Below, piece by piece: positions 7,222-16,637 of a stretch of DNA of 64,000 nucleotides (position 1 is the first letter of the stretch; every line of letters begins with the position of its first letter). The notes below the pieces were generated by a model. It saw only the letters and a program-made list of their open reading frames with translations. It did no database searches and was not told where the DNA came from. This DNA comes from Mesorhizobium hawassense (GTDB lineage Bacteria > Pseudomonadota > Alphaproteobacteria > Rhizobiales > Rhizobiaceae). The DNA lies in contig NZ_QMBP01000019.1 in NCBI RefSeq assembly GCF_003289945.1, positions 1 to 64,000 on the forward strand. Direction: 5' to 3'. The position numbers were made by a program, and so were the translations under genes.

Positions 7222-10200
7222 GCTTCTCCGACCTCTTCATCCGTCGGCCTGTCCTATCGACGGTGCTCGCCTGCATGATCCTGCTTCTGGGATTCCAGGG
7301 CATCTTCAACCTGTCGATCCGCCAGTATCCCAAGGTTGACGAGACCGCGATCACCATCACCACGGCCTATCCGGGCGCCAGCGCCGATCTCATCCAGGGC
7401 TTCATATCGGCCCCGATCGCGCGCGCCGTCGCCTCCACCGAAAACATCGACTACGTGACCTCGTCGAGCCGCCCGTCGTCGAGCACGGTGACGGTGCAGA
7501 TGAAGCTCGGGTCCAATCCGGACGTCGCGCTCACCGAGGTGCTGTCCAAGGTCCAGGGCGTGCGCGGGACCTTGCCGGATGCCTCCAAGGACCCGGTGAT
7601 CGTCAAGGGCACCGGCCAGCAGTTCGCGATGATGTATATCTCGATGCAGAATCCGAACATGACGAAGGAGCAGCTCACCGAATATATCGAGCGCGTCATT
7701 CGTCCGCGCATTTCGACCGTGGAAGGCGTCGCCGACGTTCAGGTCTTCGGCGCCCAGGAATATTCGATGCGCGTCTGGATCGACCCGATCCGGCTCGCCG
7801 CTCGAGGTGCCACGGCCGTGGACGTGCTGACCGCGATCAACAACTCGAACTTCCTGTCGGCGCCCGGCAACACCCAGAACGAGTATGTGGTCTCCTCGAT
7901 CGCCGTGCATTCGACGTTGCAGACGCCTGAGGCCTTCGCTCAGCTTCCGATCCGCTCGACGGATGGCCAGGTGGTGCGCTTGCGCGATGTCGCGCGCGTC
8001 GAGCTCGGCGCCGAGAGTACCGACACCAGGGTAAGCTTCAACGGCAAGCCGGGAACCTTCCTTGCCATCTTCCCGACACCGGCGGCCAACCCGCTGACGA
8101 CGGCGGCGGCGCTCACCAAGCTCGTGCCGCAGATCCAGGAAACGCTTCCGAAAGGCATGACGATCGAGGTCGTCTATGACGCGACCGGGCAGATCAGCGC
8201 CTCGATCGAGGAAGTGTTCAAGACCATCGGCGAGGCGGTCGCCATCGTCATCGTGGTCATCCTTCTGTTCCTCGGTTCGTTTCGCTCGGTCATGATGCCG
8301 ATCGTGACGATCCCGCTGTCGCTGATCGGCGTGTGCTTCATCCTGTTTGCGGTCGGCTACTCGATCAATCTTCTGTCGCTGCTTGCCATGGTGCTGGCGA
8401 TCGGCCTCGTCGTCGACGACGCCATCGTGGTGGTGGAAAACATCCACCGCCACATGGAAGAAGACCACATGTCGCCGATGCAGGCGGCCTTCAACGGCAT
8501 GCGCGAGATCTTCTCGGCCATCGTCGCCATGACCATCACACTGGCCGCGGTGTTCGCGCCGCTTGCCTTCACCGGCGGCCTGACGGGCGCGCTGTTCCGC
8601 GAATTCGCGGTCACGCTTGCCGGTTCCGTGGTGCTGTCCGGCCTGATCGCGGTGACCATCACGCCGATGATGTCGGCGCGCCTCCTGAAGGCCGGCGCGC
8701 ATGGCCGCTTCCAGCGCATCGTCGATGGCATCTTCAGCCGCGTCGAGCATGTCTACGAGCGTGCGGTCACCGCTTCGCTGAGAAACCGGCCGGTGACGCT
8801 GATCATCGTCGTGGCGCTCGTCGCGCTCACCGGCTTCATGTTCACCAAGACCTCGACCGAGCTGGCGCCGGAAGAAGATCAGGGCTTCCTGCTCTCGATC
8901 GTAACCGCGCCGCGCTACGCGACATCGGACTACACGGAGACCTATGTCAACCAGATGCTCAGCCTGGTGAGGGATATCCCGGAGACCAGGGCGCAGTTCT
9001 CGGCCGTCGCCTTCGGCGGCGCGACCAACGGCGCCTTCGTCGGTTTCGCCTTCAAGGACTGGGCGGAGCGCAAGCGCAGCTCGAAAGAGCTCCAGGCCGA
9101 CATCCAGGGCCGCCTCGCCAAGGTGGCGGGCGTCGAGGCCTTTGTCTTCGCACCGCCGACGCTGCCCGGTTCCGGCGGCGGCTTGCCGATTTCCATGGTC
9201 GTGCGCTCCACGGGCAACCCCGCGGAGGTCTTCGAGCAGGCGGAAAAGATCAAGAAAAAGGCGCAGGCTTCGGGCCGCTTCATCGTCGTACAGAACTCGA
9301 TGGCTTACGATGCGCCGCAGGTGACCGTCACCATCGACCGCGAGCGCGCCGCGGCGTTGAACCTGCCGATTGCCGATATCGGCAATACTTTGACGCTGCT
9401 CGTCGGCGGCGCCGAGGTGGCGCAGTTCGACCGTGATTCCAACAGCTACGACATCATCCCGCAGGTACCGCAGGAGTTCCGCGACAATCCCGAGAAGCTC
9501 GGCGAGTATTTCGTTCGCAGCGTCGACGGCAAGATGGTGCCGCTGTCGGCGGTGGTGAAGATTTCGACCAACGCCTCGCCGGCTGCCATCGAGCAGTTCA
9601 ACCAGCTGAACTCCTCGACGATCTCGGCCCTGCCTCTGCCGGGTGTCACCACCGGCGACGGCTTGCAGGTGCTGGAGAACCTTGCCAAGGAGACCCTGCC
9701 CGACACCTTCTTCGTCGACTATTCCGGCCAGTCGCGGCAGGAGAAGGAGCAAGGCAACACCATCCTGATCGCCTTCGCCGCGGCCGTGGTCGTGATCTAT
9801 CTGGTGCTGGCGGCCCAGTTCGAGAGCTTCCGCGACCCGCTGATCATCATGATGGCGGTGCCGCTGTCGATCTTCGGCGCGATCGTGCCGCTCAACATCG
9901 GCCTGGGAACGCTCAACATCTACACCCAGGTCGGCCTGATCACGCTGATCGGCCTCATCACCAAGCACGGCATTCTGCTGGTCGAGTTCGCCAATCAGCA
10001 GCGCGAGATGCACGGCATGCGCCGGCGCGACGCCATCATTGCCTCGGCCAAGGTGCGCCTGCGGCCGATCCTGATGACGACGGCGGCCATGGCGCTCGGC
10101 GTCGTGCCGCTGATCGTCTCCAGCGGCGCGGGCGCCGCCGCGCGCTACTCGATGGGCCTGGTCATCTTCACCGGCATCCTGGTCGGCACCATGTTCACGC

Positions 10201-10301
10201 TCTTCGTCGTGCCGATGTTCTACACCTTCATCGCCAGCAAGGATCTGCCGCACCTTGCCGAGAAGCCCGATCCGACGCTGATGCCGGCGCTGCCGAGCTG
10301 A
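7218..10301 (+). CDS. RND multidrug efflux permease (HAE1-like)
   Basis: Proton-driven inner-membrane exporter of 1027 residues, the normal length for AcrB/MexK-type pumps. It begins FSDLFIRRPVLSTVLACMILLLG (TM1), carries two large periplasmic loops, and has the paired TM4 aspartates in GLVVDDAIVVVENI (about 395-408) that relay protons. The second half repeats the pattern with LITLIGLITKHGILLVEFANQ. It overlaps the adaptor gene (ATGA) and is followed by a clear terminator, so the operon is two genes. Substrates are unknown; regulation is probably by the divergent TetR protein. It most resembles rhizobial HAE1 pumps rather than metal exporters. Confidence 0.92.
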   Translation: MSFSDLFIRRPVLSTVLACMILLLGFQGIFNLSIRQYPKVDETAITITTAYPGASADLIQGFISAPIARAVASTENIDYVTSSSRPSSSTVTVQMKLGSNPDVALTEVLSKVQGVRGTLPDASKDPVIVKGTGQQFAMMYISMQNPNMTKEQLTEYIERVIRPRISTVEGVADVQVFGAQEYSMRVWIDPIRLAARGATAVDVLTAINNSNFLSAPGNTQNEYVVSSIAVHSTLQTPEAFAQLPIRSTDGQVVRLRDVARVELGAESTDTRVSFNGKPGTFLAIFPTPAANPLTTAAALTKLVPQIQETLPKGMTIEVVYDATGQISASIEEVFKTIGEAVAIVIVVILLFLGSFRSVMMPIVTIPLSLIGVCFILFAVGYSINLLSLLAMVLAIGLVVDDAIVVVENIHRHMEEDHMSPMQAAFNGMREIFSAIVAMTITLAAVFAPLAFTGGLTGALFREFAVTLAGSVVLSGLIAVTITPMMSARLLKAGAHGRFQRIVDGIFSRVEHVYERAVTASLRNRPVTLIIVVALVALTGFMFTKTSTELAPEEDQGFLLSIVTAPRYATSDYTETYVNQMLSLVRDIPETRAQFSAVAFGGATNGAFVGFAFKDWAERKRSSKELQADIQGRLAKVAGVEAFVFAPPTLPGSGGGLPISMVVRSTGNPAEVFEQAEKIKKKAQASGRFIVVQNSMAYDAPQVTVTIDRERAAALNLPIADIGNTLTLLVGGAEVAQFDRDSNSYDIIPQVPQEFRDNPEKLGEYFVRSVDGKMVPLSAVVKISTNASPAAIEQFNQLNSSTISALPLPGVTTGDGLQVLENLAKETLPDTFFVDYSGQSRQEKEQGNTILIAFAAAVVVIYLVLAAQFESFRDPLIIMMAVPLSIFGAIVPLNIGLGTLNIYTQVGLITLIGLITKHGILLVEFANQQREMHGMRRRDAIIASAKVRLRPILMTTAAMALGVVPLIVSSGAGAAARYSMGLVIFTGILVGTMFTLFVVPMFYTFIASKDLPHLAEKPDPTLMPALPS

Positions 10302-10323
10302 CCGGCATCGAGAGCTGAAAAAC

Positions 10324-10352
10324 AAAAGAGGCCGGAATTTCCGGCCTCTTTT
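10324..10352. terminator. Bidirectional terminator
   Basis: A 12-bp perfect stem AAAAGAGGCCGG/CCGGCCTCTTTT (10324-10335 and 10341-10352) with loop AATTT lies 22 bases after the pump gene. The A/T ends give U-tracts on both strands, so it could also serve the minus-strand transpeptidase gene. Confidence 0.85.
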
Positions 10353-10442
10353 CTTGGCGGCTGCCTCACGGCTTCGGCTTACATCACGGAAGGCGGCAAC
10401 CTGCCTGCTACTTGATCCAGTTCGTTACCTTAACCCAGCCCG

Positions 10443-10898
10443 TTACTTGACGATGACGATGCTGGTGTTGCCGGGGCCGAAGGCCTCGACCAGCTGGTAG
10501 AAATCGGCCGCCGCATCGGGATGGAGCCGCACGCAGCCATGCGAGGCCGGATGGCCGAGGCGGTTGACGGCGTAGGTGGCGTGCACCGCGTAACCGCCAC
10601 TGAAGAACACCGAATGCGGCATCGGCGCGTTGTCGTATTTCTTCGAATACCACATCTCATGCATGCGTGTCGGCTTGAACGAACCGGTCGGCGTGATGTG
10701 CGCCCTGTCGCCAGTCGACACCTTCCAGGTGAAGGTCGGCCGGCCATCGACCCTGACCTCCATGACCTGCTGCGACAGCGAAACCGTGGCGACGATCTGA
10801 TTGGCGTGGGCGGCATTGCCTGCCCCGAATAGCAGCGCCGCACCGGTAAGCGCGGCGGCGGTGACATGGATGAGCTTGGCGGAAATGGCGGTGTGCAT
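10443..10898 (-). CDS. L,D-transpeptidase (YkuD domain), periplasmic
   Basis: Cross-links peptidoglycan or attaches proteins to it through a catalytic cysteine. The 151-residue protein has a signal peptide (about 1-31, ending GAGNAAHA) and one YkuD domain with the motif HPASHGCVRL, including the catalytic Cys, plus the upstream conserved VHATYAVNRLG. I chose the ATG at 10898 (MHTAISAKLIHV) because GAGAGGGATC precedes it; an in-frame ATG at 11033 would add 45 residues with no signal character. Single gene. Rhizobia carry many such paralogues, so its specific role is unknown. Confidence 0.85.
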   Translation of the reverse strand: MHTAISAKLIHVTAAALTGAALLFGAGNAAHANQIVATVSLSQQVMEVRVDGRPTFTWKVSTGDRAHITPTGSFKPTRMHEMWYSKKYDNAPMPHSVFFSGGYAVHATYAVNRLGHPASHGCVRLHPDAAADFYQLVEAFGPGNTSIVIVK

Positions 10899-11249
10899 GA
10901 CGATCCCTCTCTGTTTTTTGCCGTTGTGTCCGGCTTCAATTTCGATGGGGCACTTATCGGGCGCGTCCGTTTCAGACCTATTTCGCTTGATACTCGTTTC
11001 TGTTTCGAATTCGTTTCCAAAAGTTAACAGCAAGCCTCGCGGCGCGGTGCTGCGGATTCTTTCCAGGCAGGGCGGTCAGCTGTCGCACAATGAGCCAAGG
11101 CCGAAAACGAAAGTTCATTTCGTGCCTATATGAAAGACACGTAGCCATTTTCGAAACCAATCTGCAACAAAGCGCGGCCACGGCGGCATGATGTTGATAC
11201 AGGCCGACGTCAGATTTGACGCAACGGGAACAGACATCAGCAAACGAAA
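10899..11249. other. Intergenic region
   Basis: 351 bases between the transpeptidase start and a doubtful small gene. It should contain the minus-strand promoter of the transpeptidase. No tRNA, repeat or convincing operator is seen. Confidence 0.5.
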
Positions 11250-11582
11250 ATGGGCAGGAAATCGAACCTCCGCTCCTGGTTTCTCAGGATCAGTGTCGCG
11301 GCGATCGTGATCGGCGGCGCCGGCTCAGTGGCCGGCAACCCGGCGACGACGCTGGCGGCGATGACGTCCGGCGAGGTTTCGACGCTGCACATGGCTCTGT
11401 TCATCGCCACGGTCTGGATTGTTTCCAGCCTGCGTGTCCACCGGCTGAAGGCCCTCTGGCGGGTCGGCCTTCGGTTGATGAGGACACGCGGCCCCTCCGG
11501 CTACTTGCTGCCGAGAGGACCGAAGGCCCGCGCCGCAGCGGGGGGCTCCGTCAGCGGCGCGGGCGCTTCGGGAGTTTCCTGA
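11250..11582 (+). CDS. Hypothetical protein, possible membrane protein
   Basis: A 110-residue open frame starting MGRKSNLRSWFLRISVAAIVIGG with two possible membrane segments (about 13-32 and 45-60), then a basic C-terminus rich in Arg, Gly and Ala. There is no clear ribosome binding site, and the C-terminal composition looks like unselected GC-rich sequence. It precedes a better supported 54-residue small gene on the same strand. I do not recognise a family; it may not be a real gene. Confidence 0.35.
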   Translation: MGRKSNLRSWFLRISVAAIVIGGAGSVAGNPATTLAAMTSGEVSTLHMALFIATVWIVSSLRVHRLKALWRVGLRLMRTRGPSGYLLPRGPKARAAAGGSVSGAGASGVS

Positions 11583-11618
11583 AGCACCGACGATTTTCGA
11601 GATAGGGGATTGATCGAG

Positions 11619-11783
11619 ATGAATACGAGATTTGCTGCCTCCGTGCTTTCCGCGCTGCTTTACGCGCAGGGCCTGCTGGGCTTTGCCGCGCTGGCCACGG
11701 TGCTGCTCAAGGAGCGCGCCCAGACCGAGATAACCGCCAGCGCCGACATTCCAACTGGACACTCGGTCATCGTGGTGCGCTGA
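11619..11783 (+). CDS. Small membrane protein, unknown function
   Basis: A 54-residue frame beginning MNTRFAASVLSALLYAQGLLG, with one hydrophobic helix (about 5-30) and a short polar tail ending TGHSVIVVR. Too short for routine gene calls. A weak GATCGAG precedes the ATG. The hydrophobic/polar layout looks like other small rhizobial envelope proteins, but no function is known. It ends 70 bases before the convergent regulator gene. Confidence 0.5.
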   Translation: MNTRFAASVLSALLYAQGLLGFAALATVLLKERAQTEITASADIPTGHSVIVVR

Positions 11784-11853
11784 GCGCCAGCGTCGGACCC
11801 AAGTTTGCATCGCTTTGGGGGATCCGATGCTCAACGGCCCTTTTCTCTCTAAC

Positions 11854-12555
11854 TCATTCGGTGCGCGGCGCCGGCGGATCGAAACGGTAGCCGGCGCCCC
11901 TGATGGTGGTGATGGTCTCGGTGTCGAGCTTGCGGCGCAGCCGCACGATGCGAGAATCGATCGAACGGTCGAAAGCGTCGGCATTCTCGGCGGGTGCCGC
12001 GGCAATGATGTCGTCGCGCGTCAGCACCTTGCGCGGGCTGGCCAGAAACAGCTTGAGCAACGCCACCTGCCCGGGAGAAAGCTGATCCTCCGTTCCGGAG
12101 CGATGCATGACCATGGCCGACCGCAGGTCGACGGTGGCGTTCTCCAGCACGATCAGTTCCCCGGCCGCCCTGCCGCGTCTGGTCAGCAAGCCGCCGATAC
12201 GCGCGGCAAGCTCACGCACGTTGAGCGGGCTTTCGATCACATCGGCGGCACCGAGCTCGAGCGCCAGCACTTTGTCGACGAGGTCGCGCGGCCGGCAGAT
12301 CAGGATGAAGTCGGGACCGCCCTCGCCGCCCCCGCCCTGGCCGCTATAGCGCCTGAGCAGTTCACGGCCCTCGGCCTGGGTGACGTCGTCGCCGACAACC
12401 ACGACATCGATGCCACCGGCCGAAAGCAGCGTCTCCGCCTCCCAGGGCTGGCGCGCCTGGCGCACGTCGTGCCCGCGTCGGTCGAGATGGTCGGCGAGAT
12501 CGCCCGCCACCACTTCGGCGACCGATACAAGCGCAATGACGGATCGTGCGGCCAT
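11854..12555 (-). CDS. OmpR-type regulator with degenerate receiver
   Basis: A 233-residue protein with an N-terminal receiver-like fold and a C-terminal winged helix (SPGQVALLKLFLASPRKVLTRDDI, then SRIVRLRRKLDTETITTIRGAGYRF). The receiver lacks normal phosphorylation residues: the acidic pair is replaced by SVAEV, the expected phospho-Asp position is Gly55 (VVVVGDD; Asp56 is one off), and the conserved Lys is Ser (GAADVIESPLNV). It probably acts independently of phosphorylation. Start at 12555 has GGGAG upstream; ATGs at 12600/12603 lack a good site. Divergent from a normal regulator at 12650 and close to a hybrid kinase. Confidence 0.75.
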   Translation of the reverse strand: MAARSVIALVSVAEVVAGDLADHLDRRGHDVRQARQPWEAETLLSAGGIDVVVVGDDVTQAEGRELLRRYSGQGGGGEGGPDFILICRPRDLVDKVLALELGAADVIESPLNVRELAARIGGLLTRRGRAAGELIVLENATVDLRSAMVMHRSGTEDQLSPGQVALLKLFLASPRKVLTRDDIIAAAPAENADAFDRSIDSRIVRLRRKLDTETITTIRGAGYRFDPPAPRTE

Positions 12556-12649
12556 TTTCTCCACTCCCGCCACAGACAACTCGAGATGAGTGCTGGACAT
12601 CATGTTTATACCCAATCTACTTTCCACTGAAAGCGGGAGCGAGCGCGTT

Positions 12650-13378
12650 GTGAAGGCACGCATAATTGTCGTCGAGGACGAACCGGATCTGAGGGAGGCC
12701 GTGGCCGAGTATCTTGGCGCGAGCGGCTATGACGTCGTCACCGCCGAGAGTGCCGCAGCGGCACGCACGCTGTTCGAGGCGCAGTCCTTCCACATTGCCA
12801 TCCTCGACATCGCCATGCCCGGCGAGGATGGGCTGTCGCTCGGCCGCTGGCTGCGCTCGAAGACACAGATCGGCATCATCTATGCCACCGCCGCCGGTAC
12901 CGCGCTCGACCGCATCGTCGGGCTGGAACTCGGCGCCGACGATTACATCGTCAAGCCGTACGAATTGCGCGAAGTGCTGGCGCGGGTGCGCAGCGTGCTG
13001 CGCCGAGTGCCGCAGCCGGCTGAGCCGCAACCGGCGAAGGCCGAAACCGTCAACCGCCGCTTCATGAATTTCGGCGGCTTCCAGGCCGATTTCGACGGCC
13101 GCCTGGTCACCGGCGCCAATGGTGCGGTCATCGAGATGGCCAAGAGCGAGTTCGACGTGCTCGAGGTTTTCCTCACCCGCGTCAACCGGCTCCTGACGCG
13201 GGCGACCATTTCCGAAGCCATCGGCTTCGTGGAAGATCCGGAATCGTCGCGCGCGGTCGACATCCGCATCATGCGATTGCGCAAGAAGATCGAGGCCGAC
13301 CCCGCCAATCCAAAATTCCTGCGCACGGTGCGCGGCGAAGGCTATATCTTCTCGCTGCCGAGCGGCGACAGCAATTGA
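12650..13378 (+). CDS. OmpR/PhoB-type response regulator
   Basis: A 243-residue DNA-binding regulator. The receiver is canonical: acidic pair in VVEDEPDL, phospho-Asp53 in AILDIAMPGEDG, Thr in YATAAG and Lys in ADDYIVKPYE. The C-terminal winged helix runs from about 145 (FGGFQADFDGRLV) to the end (VRGEGYIFSLPSG). The GTG at 12650 is chosen because GGGAGCGAG precedes it and the receiver starts five residues later; an ATG at 12590 would overlap the divergent gene. Followed 130 bases later by a hybrid kinase gene that may be its partner. Targets unknown. Confidence 0.85.
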   Translation: MKARIIVVEDEPDLREAVAEYLGASGYDVVTAESAAAARTLFEAQSFHIAILDIAMPGEDGLSLGRWLRSKTQIGIIYATAAGTALDRIVGLELGADDYIVKPYELREVLARVRSVLRRVPQPAEPQPAKAETVNRRFMNFGGFQADFDGRLVTGANGAVIEMAKSEFDVLEVFLTRVNRLLTRATISEAIGFVEDPESSRAVDIRIMRLRKKIEADPANPKFLRTVRGEGYIFSLPSGDSN

Positions 13379-13511
13379 ACTCGCCCAATGCATGTTGCCC
13401 AAAAATGCGCAGCGGTTTTGGGAAACGACATGCATCAAAAACACTGGCTTAAGCTCATCGCTCTATCCATTGACGCGACGTGGTTGAGCGGGCTCCGAGA
13501 GACGGCCGACC

Positions 13512-15614
13512 ATGACTGCTGATGCAGCACGCACCGATATGCACGGCTCGCGTCCGGGCGGTGCCGCGATGGCGGCCGTCCATGTCGTGCGCCGCCTGCG
13601 CGAGGCGGGCGACTGGCAGCGCGAGATGGATGGCATACTGGAAACGATGTGCCGAAAAATGGAATGCCAGCGCGGCATCCTTTTCCGGCTGCGCGAATTG
13701 CCGGGCGAGGGCTTCGCGCAGTCCGTCGCCGCTTACTGGATCGACCCGGATTTCGGTGGCGAACTGGCATCGCCCACGGTGATCATGCAGTCGATCATCA
13801 ACTCGGACACGCTGCTGGAGCGGCTGCAGGAGGACGAGCGGCAAGGCAAGATCTTCTCCGGCCACACGCGCGACCTCGACGGTTTCCTGCGGACCGATTT
13901 CCAGAAGCAGAACATCAAGTCGTTCCTGTCGGTCTCGGTGTTTGCGCATGGTCACCTTTGGGGCACGCTTGCCGTCAACGACTGCGTCGCCGAGCGCGCA
14001 TGGACGGACGAGGAAGAAGCGACGCTGCACATCATCGCCCTGGCCATCGGCGACGCCATCGAGCGCTCGCCATCCGAGGCGCATGCCAGCGAAGTGATCC
14101 GCCGCACCATGCTGCAGGCCTCGCTCGACGCCATCATCGTCATCGACGAGGCGGGCTCGATCATCGAGTTCAACCCGGCGGCCGAGAAGATGTTCGGCTA
14201 TCCGCGCAGCGCCATCCTCGGCAAGGACCTGCTCAACACCATCGTTCCGATCTACTACCGCAAAGGCTACGCCTCGGGCGCCGAATACATGGCCGGCCGC
14301 GGCGCGCCGATGGTCGGCCAGCGGCTGGAGACCGTCACGCAGAACGCCGCCGGCGAAATCTTCCCGATCGAATTGACCGCGACGGAGATGCGCGTCGCCG
14401 ACCGCCGGCTGATCTTCGGCTCGATCCGCGACCTGCGCGAAAAGCTGCATGCCGAGGAAGAGATCAACCGCCAGCGCGAGAAGCTGCACCAGAACGAGAA
14501 GATGGCGGCGATGGGTTCGCTGCTCGCCGGTGTCTCGCATGAGCTCAACAACCCGCTGGCGGTGGTGGTGGCGCAGTCGACGCTGCTGCATGAATTCGCC
14601 GGCGACCCGCAGACCAAGGTGCGCGCCGAGAAGGTGCGCGCCGCGGCCGAGCGCTGCGGCCGCATCGTCAAGAGCTTCCTGTCGATGGTGCGGCTGCACC
14701 CGACCGAGCAGGCCGAGACCGATCTCAACCAGGTGATGCGCTCGGCGCTCGAGGTCACCGCCTATGGCGCGCGCTCCAGCGGCATCATCATCGACACCGA
14801 TTTCGCCACCGGGCCGCTGCTCGCCATGGCTGACGCCGACCACATCACGCAGGTGGCGGCGAATTTCCTCATCAACAGCCAGCACGCGCTTGTCGGCATC
14901 ACCGGCGAGCGGACCATCAAGGTGCGGACGTTCCGCAACGAGCGCGGCAATCCGGGCTTCTCCGTCGAGGACAACGGCCCCGGCATTCCCGAGGCGATCC
15001 GTTCACGCATCTTCGAATCCTATTTCACCACCAAGCCAGTTGGGGTCGGCACCGGCATCGGCCTGTCGATCTCGAAATCGATCGTCGAGCGCCACAATGG
15101 CAATATCTGGTTCGAGGAGGTTGAGCCGCACGGTGCGCGCTTCGTCGTGCAACTGCCGGCTATTGCCGGCGGCGCCGCAAGCGCGGGTGAAGGGCCGGCG
15201 CGCTCGAGCGGGTTGCGCCATGCATTGATCATCGACGACGAGCCCGACGTCGCGGGTTCGCTTTCGGATATACTGGAGCTGATGGGGCTGAAGTCGCGTG
15301 TGGTGGCAAGCTGGACGTCCGCCGCCGATGTGCTCACCGGACATATGCCGCCGGACATCGTCTTTTCCGACCTGCGTATGCCGGGCATCAGCGGCATTGC
15401 GATCTACCGTGAGCTGCTCTCGCAGCAGCCCGCTCTGGCCAAGCGCTTCGTGCTGGTGACCGGCGACCTCATCGGCGCCAAGGCGGAGATCGAGGCGCTG
15501 CCACCGCAACAGCGGCCGCAGATCCTGGAGAAGCCGTTCTCGACCCTCGACGTCCGCGGCGTCCTCTCGACCGTCGCCGACGAGGCCGCCGCCGACAACG
15601 GCGCTCACATCTGA
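13512..15614 (+). CDS. GAF-PAS hybrid histidine kinase with C-terminal receiver
   Basis: A 700-residue, apparently cytoplasmic sensor (no membrane helix seen). Order: GAF-like region (about 25-185), PAS (about 200-315, FNPAAEKMFGYP), HisKA with His343 in VSHELNNPLA, HATPase (VEDNGPGIPEAI; GTGIGLSISKSIV), and a receiver (about 570-690) with Asp620 in VFSDLRMPGISG and Lys in LEKPFS. The fused receiver suggests a phosphorelay or feedback output. It lies downstream of the divergent regulator pair, so the three probably form one signalling unit. The signal is unknown; GAF and PAS suggest a small molecule or redox cue. Confidence 0.85.
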   Translation: MTADAARTDMHGSRPGGAAMAAVHVVRRLREAGDWQREMDGILETMCRKMECQRGILFRLRELPGEGFAQSVAAYWIDPDFGGELASPTVIMQSIINSDTLLERLQEDERQGKIFSGHTRDLDGFLRTDFQKQNIKSFLSVSVFAHGHLWGTLAVNDCVAERAWTDEEEATLHIIALAIGDAIERSPSEAHASEVIRRTMLQASLDAIIVIDEAGSIIEFNPAAEKMFGYPRSAILGKDLLNTIVPIYYRKGYASGAEYMAGRGAPMVGQRLETVTQNAAGEIFPIELTATEMRVADRRLIFGSIRDLREKLHAEEEINRQREKLHQNEKMAAMGSLLAGVSHELNNPLAVVVAQSTLLHEFAGDPQTKVRAEKVRAAAERCGRIVKSFLSMVRLHPTEQAETDLNQVMRSALEVTAYGARSSGIIIDTDFATGPLLAMADADHITQVAANFLINSQHALVGITGERTIKVRTFRNERGNPGFSVEDNGPGIPEAIRSRIFESYFTTKPVGVGTGIGLSISKSIVERHNGNIWFEEVEPHGARFVVQLPAIAGGAASAGEGPARSSGLRHALIIDDEPDVAGSLSDILELMGLKSRVVASWTSAADVLTGHMPPDIVFSDLRMPGISGIAIYRELLSQQPALAKRFVLVTGDLIGAKAEIEALPPQQRPQILEKPFSTLDVRGVLSTVADEAAADNGAHI

Positions 15615-15685
15615 GCGGACTGACGCGGAGCCAACAGGGATTCGTAAGGAGGCGCGGCGAACCTTGTTCTGGCGTCGCTGTAGGG

Positions 15686-15821
15686 TCTGTCGAGATTCAG
15701 GTCAGGCCGAGCCGAGAAGGGTGGATTCCGAGAACCGGAGCGGAGCGTACTTTCAGTACGTGAGCACCGGAAGCGCAGGAAGCTACCCTTCGCAGGCCGG
15801 CCTCACCTGAATACCGACAGA
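15686..15821. repeat. ~140-bp palindromic intergenic repeat, copy A
   Basis: An imperfect palindrome: TCTGTCG at 15686 pairs with CGACAGA at 15815-15821, ATTCAGGT pairs with ACCTGAAT, and AGGCCGAGCC with GGCCGGCCT. The core includes TTCCGAGAACCGGAGCGGAG and CGTAC/GTACG. A second copy lies at 54333-54473 with the same core but different, still complementary, outer arms. Probably a dispersed rhizobial palindromic element. Confidence 0.75.
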
Positions 15822-15824
15822 GCC

Positions 15825-15865
15825 GAAAAAAAAGAGGCTCCCGACCGACTTCGCGGCGGGAGCCT
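15825..15865 (-). terminator. Terminator of the 15901-16311 gene
   Basis: Stem AGGCTCCCG/CGGGAGCCT (15835-15843 and 15857-15865) followed on the minus strand by CTTTTTTTT. It lies 36 bases after the stop of the small minus-strand gene. Confidence 0.8.
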
Positions 15866-15900
15866 GACTGGAGCGCAGGAGGGTGCGCTCAGGGGAGGAC

Positions 15901-16311
15901 TTAAAAAACGTTCGGCGTGTTGGTGAGCGGCGCGGCGTTGGCGATCATGCGTATCGCGCGCTCCCGGTGCTGGCCGGACTGCTCGGCGATGGCGCGCAAG
16001 CAATCGACGCTCTCGGCGCCCCAATTCTGGCCCTTGCAGGCAAAGTCGATCGAGCGTTCCGGCAGGCGGGCGGTCCTGAGCGTGGTCTGCGCGCCCTCGA
16101 CGACATTGGCCGGCGGATTGATCGAGGCGAAAGCAGGTCCGGAGGCGGGAGCAACCAGCATGCCGGCGAAGGCACAGGCGCCGATCAGCATGAACATCGC
16201 CATTGGATGGTCGCTGGCGCGCTGGCGCAATGCAAGCTTCGGCCGGCGATCATTGCGCTCCGGGCCATGCAGGCGACGGTTGGCATCGGCAATGCGGACT
16301 TTCGCGAACAT
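15901..16311 (-). CDS. Hypothetical secreted or membrane-anchored protein
   Basis: A 136-residue protein with a basic N-terminus (1-36), one hydrophobic segment (about MAMFMLIGACAFAGMLVAPA) and a C-terminal region with two cysteines (FACKGQNWGAESVDCLRAI) followed by a basic stretch ending NTPNVF. The cysteines could form a disulphide if the tail is periplasmic. GAAGGGAAC precedes the ATG at 16311, and a strong terminator follows, so it is a real single-gene unit. An internal ATG at the hydrophobic segment would give a plain signal peptide. I do not recognise the family. Confidence 0.6.
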   Translation of the reverse strand: MFAKVRIADANRRLHGPERNDRRPKLALRQRASDHPMAMFMLIGACAFAGMLVAPASGPAFASINPPANVVEGAQTTLRTARLPERSIDFACKGQNWGAESVDCLRAIAEQSGQHRERAIRMIANAAPLTNTPNVF

Positions 16312-16637
16312 CGGATTGTTCCCTTCATTATCTTTCTTTTTGGCTATGAAACGAACTTAATCGCGCCAGGTAACAGCCGAATGATTGCGACAAGTGCCTG
16401 TGTAACAAGATTGAAACAGGCGTAGGGCGTTGGCCTCTCGCCCTGCCGCAACCATTCGATGGCTGTCGAAGCTGGTCGCGGGGACATATGCGCCTGTTAC
16501 ACGAAGCGAACTGTAAGCCGCGTCACACAAGCACACACTGAATCGAGGGCTACCGCCCGCCTGAGAGACATCGAAACAGGCCTTCTCCGAAGTGGCGATC
16601 CGCGCACGGAATCACTGTTTCGCTTCCTCGATTAAGG

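Noticed and set aside
7254..10325. Minus-strand open frame of over 1000 codons opposite the RND pump
   Set aside because: Exact antisense shadow of a pump with intact motifs; no ribosome binding site or recognisable domain.
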